Shown here one piece after another: positions 59,180 to 64,000 of a DNA stretch of 64,000 nt. Under the pieces are notes generated by a model. It had not been told where the DNA came from. It saw only the letters and a program-made list of their open reading frames with translations, and searched no databases. Source of the DNA: Candidatus Bathyarchaeota archaeon (GTDB taxonomy: Archaea; Thermoproteota; Bathyarchaeia; 40CM-2-53-6). Made by a program: the position numbers and the translations under genes. Where the stretch lies: contig VBBN01000009.1 in assembly GCA_005888735.1 (NCBI GenBank), positions 697 through 64,696 on the forward strand, read 5' to 3'. The number at the start of each line of letters is the position of its first letter. Position 1 is the stretch's first letter.

Positions 59180-59290
59180 TAGCCCGGGGGAGATTCGAAC
59201 TCCCGTCGACGGGTTTCCCCCTTCATCATGAAGCCCAAAGCCCGTCATTGGCCGGGGTGAACCCTTGCTAGTCCACTACACCACCGGGCT
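59180..59290 (-). tRNA. tRNA-Gln (TTG) with two introns, CCA encoded
   Basis: Acceptor AGCCCGG pairs with CCGGGCT, with discriminator A and CCA (59177-59179). The T arm is GGGAG-TTCGAAT-CTCCC. The anticodon arm is ACGGG-CTTTGGA-CCCGT, with TTG at 59236-59238. An 18-nt intron lies in the D stem (59248-59265, between positions 24 and 25) and a 20-nt intron at 37/38 (59215-59234). After removal the D arm reads GTGT-AGTGGACTA-GCAT. The edges can slide by one base. Confidence 0.88.
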
Positions 59291-59491
59291 AACAGCCGAC
59301 TCCTTGACTCTTCTTGCAATAAAGCCTTGTTAGTCGACCGCCGACAGCGAAACCCGAGCGCACGCTAGTTTTGAAGATGACTTAAAGACCGACCTTGGCG
59401 TGTCCGGGTTACTTGTCGCCTTAAGCAACAGTTACAATGGGTCCAAGTTGTCGACTCCACACCGTGGGTGCAGTCAATAGGGTGACTTGTC

Positions 59492-59896
59492 CTGAGCGAA
59501 CTCGGAATCGAGAAAGTCGTCGTCGAGCTGAACGGATTCCGTCAGCGCACCGCGATGCTGAAGGAGGAAATTGCGAAGGTCAGTCGTGCTCTCGCAGAGC
59601 GTAGTGGCCAGCTCAATGATCTTGTCAGCAAGAGCCTGAACGCGCTTCGAGACCAACTCGGAGGGTCGACTTTGTCTAGCTACCTGGCCTTGCAGGGAAA
59701 GTTCACTCAAGGAGAAATAGGCGAGCAGGAATACAATATGCAACGCGACTACTTTCGTAACGAATTGTCGGGGATGATCCGACGGCTCGACGAGGCGCGC
59801 AAACTAATGATGATTATGGCTCAATTGGAGAGCAGGTCGCCTAGTCCGAACATGCAATCTGGCCAGCCAGTCAACCGGCCCCAACCGACGTCATAG
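59492..59896 (+). CDS. CdvA-like coiled-coil protein, apparent CTG start
   Basis: This 134-residue helical protein aligns along its length with the N-terminus of the protein at 2347: LSELGIEKVVVELNGFRQR with LNDLTLEKLIGEINGYKEK, and LQGKFTQGEIGEQEYNMQRDYF with LETKYVTGEVNDGEYRQQREEF. The alignment extends upstream of the first ATG (59555) to CTG 59492, directly after an in-frame stop, so CTG is the likely start. It lacks the zinc ribbon. It ends in a short Pro/Gln tail. Confidence 0.65.
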   Translation: MSELGIEKVVVELNGFRQRTAMLKEEIAKVSRALAERSGQLNDLVSKSLNALRDQLGGSTLSSYLALQGKFTQGEIGEQEYNMQRDYFRNELSGMIRRLDEARKLMMIMAQLESRSPSPNMQSGQPVNRPQPTS

Positions 59897-59901
59897 GCAG
59901 A

Positions 59902-60702
59902 CTATATTCTTCTGGATTTGAGCCAGTAGTACTCGAAGTACCGCTCCATCACTCCGGTGAATTCTTCTTCTGTCATTCTGAAAGCTATCCTGGACCCCGG
60001 CTCTGAGGGAGTTTCTAGGTTCCAAAGATAAGTCAGGAGGGACTCTCTTCCGTCGATTGCACAGAAATTGTACGGTTTGTGTGACTCCTCTTTTGGCTCA
60101 TCGATTATGCCCACTTCAGCATCTTCGGACAGGGCCCGGAGCCCTTTTTGGTCGACGAACCTAGGACTAACAAAGGAGACGACTTTTACGGAGACGCCTC
60201 TCTCTTTGGCTGCTCTTATGGCAGATCTCAACTCGTCTACTTCCTGTGGGATTAGGGTTGAGAGTTGCAGGTAAGCCTTGGATTTCGCTTGTCCGATTAG
60301 CTCGCTCTGTTTTTCTGAGATCTTGTCTAGGCCGTGAATTACCCAGAGGCTGATGTGCTTGACGACTTCGCGGCGTTCATAGATTGCTTGGAGATCTTGG
60401 CGCATCAGATTGGTGAAGGCTTCCATTTCCGACTTCTTCTGTTCAAGTTCGAGCTCAGCGACCGATCTCGGAGGATTAGCCTCATAGACAACGGGTCTCC
60501 CGGGACGAGCCCTGATCCACTTACGTTTTTCTAGCCCTTCAAGGGTGCCGTAAACTCTTGCGTAGGGGATGCTCACGCTCTCGCTTATTTCGTAAGGAGT
60601 GGCCGGGCCATCAAATATCAGCTTCAGGTAGGTCTTGATCTCGTACTCTGTCAGACCATGGTCCTTTAGTATGCGATGGAGGTTCTCATCTATTCTTGAC
60701 AT
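59902..60702 (-). CDS. TrmB-family transcriptional regulator
   Basis: This 266-residue protein has an N-terminal winged helix (ILKDHGLTEYEIKTYLKLIFDGPATPYEISESVSIPYARVYGTLEGLEKRKWI), a coiled linker (VAELELEQKKSEMEAFTNLM) and a C-terminal phospholipase-D-like effector domain. TrmB proteins sense sugars or other small molecules. It is convergent with the coiled-coil gene. Confidence 0.92.
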   Translation of the reverse strand: MSRIDENLHRILKDHGLTEYEIKTYLKLIFDGPATPYEISESVSIPYARVYGTLEGLEKRKWIRARPGRPVVYEANPPRSVAELELEQKKSEMEAFTNLMRQDLQAIYERREVVKHISLWVIHGLDKISEKQSELIGQAKSKAYLQLSTLIPQEVDELRSAIRAAKERGVSVKVVSFVSPRFVDQKGLRALSEDAEVGIIDEPKEESHKPYNFCAIDGRESLLTYLWNLETPSEPGSRIAFRMTEEEFTGVMERYFEYYWLKSRRI

Positions 60703-60873
60703 GCCGGATTGTCTGACCTACCTTTTTCCGTAAATCTGGGTAGTGAGGTGTGAACTCTTTTGCCTTAAAATAGGTAACGCATCAGTGAGCCGTAATTTGA
60801 CATAAGGATGTAAGAAATGAAAGCCTGAGAAATCCTCAGAAATCCAGAACGAGAATCCTTGTCCACTCTCTGT

Positions 60874-61440
60874 CTAGGCGAGCTTTGTCCCACAATTCTT
60901 GCAGAAGCTGGCGTCTGGCGGGTTGTGAGTCTTGCACGAGGCGCACACTCTCACCTCGTCCACGGTCAGACTCGCAGGGGTTGAAACGATTCTGTAGACG
61001 GCCGCTGACCCCATTGCTCCTAGAAGTCCCCATATTGGGACTGTCAGAACGAGGAACAGTGATACGTTTTGGGGGACGCCTGAGGTCAGCCTGAGGATGT
61101 CCATCGTTACGTACCCAAGACCAGAGACGAATCCAACTACTATGCCGTTTCTGATTTGGTTGTCCGGGTCAGCAAGGCTCGCTAGGCCCCCCGTCAGAAT
61201 CGGGATTCCGGCGTAGATGACAAGATCGGTCAATGCGAAACTGGCCAGGGGATTCGAGGTGGCGAAAACCGAGAAAAGGACTCCTGCCAGCACTCCCAAA
61301 AGTATCGACAGGTCACTGTTTCGGAGGCGTCGAGAAGACAAGGTGGAAGGCGGTCCTCCGTCCCCAGTTTTTCCTGCTGGGTTCTTATTCGTTGTCAAGA
61401 TTCCAGCCTGGCACAGGTTCGTCCAGATTCTAGAAAACAC
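60874..61440 (-). CDS. Membrane protein with C-terminal zinc ribbon
   Basis: This protein of about 174-188 residues has four TM segments (about 43-60, 68-88, 98-115, 128-150) and a final ribbon CASCKTHNPPDASFCKNCGTKLA. The GTG at 61440 or the TTG at 61398 may be the start; a CTAAAATAC element just upstream favours the later one. The zinc-ribbon type resembles that of the PRC-barrel protein at 56771. Role unknown. Confidence 0.65.
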   Translation of the reverse strand: MFSRIWTNLCQAGILTTNKNPAGKTGDGGPPSTLSSRRLRNSDLSILLGVLAGVLFSVFATSNPLASFALTDLVIYAGIPILTGGLASLADPDNQIRNGIVVGFVSGLGYVTMDILRLTSGVPQNVSLFLVLTVPIWGLLGAMGSAAVYRIVSTPASLTVDEVRVCASCKTHNPPDASFCKNCGTKLA

Positions 61441-61474
61441 CTTAACTGCTGGGACAAGTGTATTTTAGAAACTG

Positions 61475-62671
61475 TTGGTCCGTCGAGAGAGGTTCCACTT
61501 GGCCGCCAAGCCACTAGCAAGCATAGTATCGGTCGGGCTTTCGAAGTTCGGCCGCAGAGAAGGAGTCTATGCGAGAGAACTGTTTGCTGAGGCTGCGCTT
61601 GAGTCCTTTCACAGACTCGAAGACTTCGACCCTGGGAAACAGATCCGAGCGGCCTTTATCGGCCAAATGAGCGAGTCGTACGAACGACAATCCCATACTG
61701 CTCCGATGGCGGCTAACTGGGCCGGGTTGCTCCCTGTCGCGGCGACGAGAGTAGAGGACGCGTGCGCGTCTTCGGGCGCAGCTCTTCGATGCGGAATCAT
61801 GGCGATCAAGTCAGGACTCTATGACATCGTGCTTGTTGGAGGTATGGAGAAGATGACAAACCTCCCCACTCCAGAAGTTACGGGAATATTGGCGACAGCA
61901 TCAGATTTTCCATTCGAGCAATGGAACGGCATGACTTTTCCAGGAGTGTTCGCGCTAATGGCTACGTCACACATGCATGAATATGGAACGACTGAGGAGC
62001 AGATGGCAATGGTCGCCGTGAAGAACCACAAACATGGTGCCCTGAATCCGAAGGCTCACATGCAGAAAGAAATAACGCTTGACGAAGCCATAAAGTCCCG
62101 AGTGGTTTCTTGGCCCCTGAAAATATACGATTGCTCTCTGATCACAGATGGAGCTAGCGTCGCGATTCTGGCCAAACCGAAGCTGGCTAAGAAGCTCAGC
62201 AAGAATTACGTTCACATAATAGGGACAGGACAGGCACAGGACACCTTCCTCATGCACGAGCGCGAAAGCCTAACGACCGTCAAAGCAGCGAAGCTGGCGT
62301 CGCAAGAAGCATACAAAATGGCTGATTTGAGGCCGAAAGACGTCAACGTGGCAGAGGTTCATGATTGCTTCACGATAGCGGAGATAATTGCTTACGAGGA
62401 CTTGGGCTTCTGTAGACCAGGATTAGGAGGAAAATTCATTGAAAGCGGTGCTCCCGCTCTGGATGGGTCTCTCCCCATCAACACGAGTGGCGGACTCAAG
62501 TCGAAGGGGCATCCTGTCGGCGCCACGGGTACAGCTCAGATAGCAGAGCTATACCTGCAACTTACAGGCCAGGCTGACCGGCGTCAGGTGAAAGACGCCG
62601 AGATCGGCTTGGCCCATAACCTTGGGGGCTCCGGAGCCACCGCGGTAGTTCACATATTGAGGAGTGGTTAG
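61475..62671 (+). CDS. Thiolase (acetyl-CoA C-acetyltransferase type)
   Basis: This 398-residue thiolase has the nucleophile in EDACASSGAALRCGI, the active-site His in AEVHDCFTIAEIIAYED and GGLKSKGHPVGATG. The archaeal DUF35-linked type condenses two acetyl-CoA for the mevalonate pathway, with the next gene as scaffold. It starts at TTG 61475. Confidence 0.93.
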   Translation: MVRRERFHLAAKPLASIVSVGLSKFGRREGVYARELFAEAALESFHRLEDFDPGKQIRAAFIGQMSESYERQSHTAPMAANWAGLLPVAATRVEDACASSGAALRCGIMAIKSGLYDIVLVGGMEKMTNLPTPEVTGILATASDFPFEQWNGMTFPGVFALMATSHMHEYGTTEEQMAMVAVKNHKHGALNPKAHMQKEITLDEAIKSRVVSWPLKIYDCSLITDGASVAILAKPKLAKKLSKNYVHIIGTGQAQDTFLMHERESLTTVKAAKLASQEAYKMADLRPKDVNVAEVHDCFTIAEIIAYEDLGFCRPGLGGKFIESGAPALDGSLPINTSGGLKSKGHPVGATGTAQIAELYLQLTGQADRRQVKDAEIGLAHNLGGSGATAVVHILRSG

Positions 62672-62676
62672 CGAAG

Positions 62677-63081
62677 ATGAGTGCTCCACGAGACCCGACG
62701 ATTGAAGAGTTCTACAAATACTGCTCAGAGAAAAAGCTGATGGGGGTAAGATGTGTCCGTTGCAAACACATTATGGTGCCGCCGCGAAGTATCTGCAATA
62801 ACTGCCGTTCTTCTAGGGTCGAGTGGACGCAGCTTGGAAGCAAGGGCAAACTTACGACCTATACCGTGGTTCATATGGCGCCACCACAGTTCAAACACAT
62901 GACGCCTTACGCTGTGGGGATTGTAGAAATGGCTGAGGGCGTGAAACTGCCAAGCATAATCAGGGTCGCGCGGCTAGAGTTGTTGAAGATAGGAATGGAA
63001 CTGGAAGCAGACTTTAGCACGAATCCTCAAGAATCAGCGTGGCCTCAATGGCCACGTTATTTCTTCAAAGAAACGGCTTGA
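62677..63081 (+). CDS. DUF35 OB-fold zinc-ribbon protein, thiolase partner
   Basis: This 134-residue protein has a rubredoxin-like ribbon (CVRCKHIMVPPRSICNNC) and an OB fold (GKLTTYTVVHMAPPQFKHMTPYAVGIVEM). In archaea it bridges thiolase and HMG-CoA synthase in one complex. It is 5 nt after the thiolase gene. No HMG-CoA synthase gene lies in the visible sequence. Confidence 0.92.
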   Translation: MSAPRDPTIEEFYKYCSEKKLMGVRCVRCKHIMVPPRSICNNCRSSRVEWTQLGSKGKLTTYTVVHMAPPQFKHMTPYAVGIVEMAEGVKLPSIIRVARLELLKIGMELEADFSTNPQESAWPQWPRYFFKETA

Positions 63082-63103
63082 GCTTCGAATGGAATGCCGA
63101 TTG

Positions 63104-63112
63104 CTTAAATAG
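63104..63112 (+). promoter_or_regulatory. TATA box of thiT
   Basis: GCTTAAATAG is about 25 nt upstream of the riboswitch 5' edge. The transcript should therefore begin right at the aptamer. Confidence 0.55.
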
Positions 63113-63131
63113 CAAAGATTACTGTTTGCTG

Positions 63132-63228
63132 GTAACGGGGAGCTGGGAATAGACCCGGCTGAGAGGATGGCTTCATGGCCATCGACCCTTTGAACCTGAA
63201 CCGGATAATGCCGGCGGAGGGAACAGGT
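63132..63228 (+). promoter_or_regulatory. TPP (thiamine pyrophosphate) riboswitch
   Basis: The conserved THI-box elements occur in order: ACGGGGAGCT, CCGGCTGAGA, a variable hairpin (GATGGCTTCATGGCCATC), then CGACCCTTTGAACCTGA and CCGGATAATGCCGGCGGAGGGAAC. These are the pyrimidine- and pyrophosphate-sensing helices of the aptamer. It lies about 60 nt before the ATG of a thiamine transporter gene, so it probably lowers expression when thiamine is plentiful. The expression platform is not clear; occlusion of the start region is one option. Confidence 0.95.
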
Positions 63229-63286
63229 CGAGGCTACCTTCTCGGAAGTCTTCCCGTCCACAAGAACCAAGAGAGGCGAGAATCAT

Positions 63287-63856
63287 ATGTCGGAGGAGCA
63301 AAGTTCCACCAGGCTCAAGCCAGAGAGAACCATTTCATCCGTTCAGGCAACCCTGAACGTTAAGATTCTCGCCGAGACCGCGGGGGCGGTGGCCTTGGCG
63401 GGCGCGTTGAACCTTGTCAAGGTCATCTTCTTGCCCCAAGGGGGCTCTATCACTCTTGCGTCAATGGTCCCGGTTCTCCTACTCTCACTGAGAAGAGGAT
63501 GGAAGGCGGGGATTCCTGCGGGGGTCGTTTTAGGATTGGTCGTCCTCGTCGAGGAAGGTCTGGTCGTTCATCCAGCGCAGCTTCTCTTGGATTACCCCCT
63601 TGCATTCGGAACTATTGGCGCGGCCGGCTTCTTCCGAACTAAGCCGCTGATAGGCGTCGTGATCGCGATTACTTGTAGGTTCATATCGCACTTCGTCTCC
63701 GGCGTGATCTTCTTTGCCTCCTTCGCGCCGGCCGGACAAGACGCCTACACTTATTCCGCGGTTTACAATGGAAGCTACTTGCTACCCGAACTCGTCATCA
63801 GTGTTGTCGTGATTCAACTGCTGATGCGACGGAACGTGTTGAAGTTGTACCTGTAG
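63287..63856 (+). CDS. thiT: Thiamine ECF transporter substrate-binding subunit ThiT
   Basis: This 189-residue protein has about six TM segments and family signatures GGSITLASMVPVLLLSLRRGWKAGI, HPAQLLLDYPLAFGTIG, RFISHFVSGVIFFASFAPAG and AVYNGSYLLPELVIS. ThiT binds thiamine with nanomolar affinity and works with an ECF energising module. A basic tail of about 25 residues precedes the first TM. The TPP riboswitch upstream confirms the assignment. Confidence 0.93.
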   Translation: MSEEQSSTRLKPERTISSVQATLNVKILAETAGAVALAGALNLVKVIFLPQGGSITLASMVPVLLLSLRRGWKAGIPAGVVLGLVVLVEEGLVVHPAQLLLDYPLAFGTIGAAGFFRTKPLIGVVIAITCRFISHFVSGVIFFASFAPAGQDAYTYSAVYNGSYLLPELVISVVVIQLLMRRNVLKLYL

Positions 63857-63897
63857 ACAAAGCATTTGCCCAGCCACTACTACCATTGTTTTCCACA

Positions 63898-64000
63898 ATG
63901 CTCTTGGGGAAGCCGAACTGGAAACTGATGCAGGAAACCCTCCGCCGACTTTCAGGCCGTGAGGATTACGACGTTCTTGTCGGTCCTAAACAAGGTAGTG
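63898..64000 (+). CDS. Start of a HypE/AIR-synthase-like protein (truncated by the window)
   Basis: ATG 63898 opens LLGKPNWKLMQETLRRLSGREDYDVLVGPKQGS, resembling the N-terminus of archaeal HypE/ThiL/PurM-like proteins, in which D-V-L-V-G-P-x-x-G precedes the Mg/ATP site. Only 34 residues are visible, so the family is a guess. Confidence 0.4.
   Translation, partial: MLLGKPNWKLMQETLRRLSGREDYDVLVGPKQGS

Noticed and set aside
1-64000. CRISPR array, rRNA genes, insertion sequences
   Set aside because: No regularly spaced repeats, no rRNA-like sequence and no transposase or terminal inverted repeats were seen in the window.

Overview
The window is archaeal DNA of roughly 50-55% GC. It encodes Alba, TFB, Gar1, aIF2-beta, KEOPS Cgi121, TrmB and Lrp regulators, intron-containing tRNAs, the CdvABC (ESCRT-III type) division machinery and a divergent FtsZ-like protein. 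Cdv together with a degenerate FtsZ-like protein points to a thaumarchaeal/aigarchaeal-type lineage of the Thermoproteota, but the sequence alone does not fix the rank. Translation starts are relaxed: TTG is very common, and at least three genes appear to start at CTG.

Layout. 1-2.2 kb: end of a HerA-like ATPase gene, tRNA-Met, a multi-intron tRNA-Asn, a small unknown gene and alba. 2.3-10.2 kb: an expanded cell-division locus. It holds a coiled-coil/zinc-ribbon protein, a CdvB paralog, CdvA, CdvB with a winged helix, CdvC, an Lrp regulator, a small FtsX-like permease, an ABC ATPase, a third CdvB and a second CdvA. 10.3-15.9 kb: sugar nucleotidyltransferase, cysS, adenosine-specific kinase, NUDIX, M24 peptidase, TFB, Gar1. 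16.0-19.4 kb: a three-gene SMC operon (Smc5/6-like ATPase, kleisin-like, KITE/NSE-like). 19.4-27.9 kb: mixed accessory and housekeeping genes (flavin split-barrel proteins, TGT-like, HNH nuclease, a t6A cluster, asparaginase, an acidic microprotein). 28.0-32.0 kb: a surface protein and an ABC exporter. 32.2-37.8 kb: thiamine-binding protein, thioredoxin reductase, metallo-hydrolase, rhodanese, two DUF72 proteins. 37.9-56.7 kb: a segment bracketed by two parA genes in inverted orientation, each with a homologous ~230-bp noncoding element upstream. Inside it lie a UDG, two coiled-coil envelope-associated proteins, an ATP-grasp enzyme, a GlcNAc-1-P transferase, glycine dehydrogenase (second subunit broken), the FtsZ-like gene, PHP, metG, aIF2-beta and an aminotransferase. 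56.8-59.3 kb: PRC-barrel protein, small membrane/secreted genes between repeats of the tRNA-Gln 3' end, and tRNA-Gln with two introns. 59.5-64 kb: a second CdvA-like coiled-coil protein, TrmB, a zinc-ribbon membrane protein, a thiolase/DUF35 pair, and a TPP riboswitch ahead of thiT.

The most coherent biological theme is chromosome and cell-division architecture: two CdvA, three CdvB, CdvC, an FtsEX-like ABC pair, a degenerate FtsZ, a predicted Smc5/6-type complex, two ParA proteins and several proteins with a CdvA-like coiled coil, one of them membrane-anchored, all within about 60 kb.
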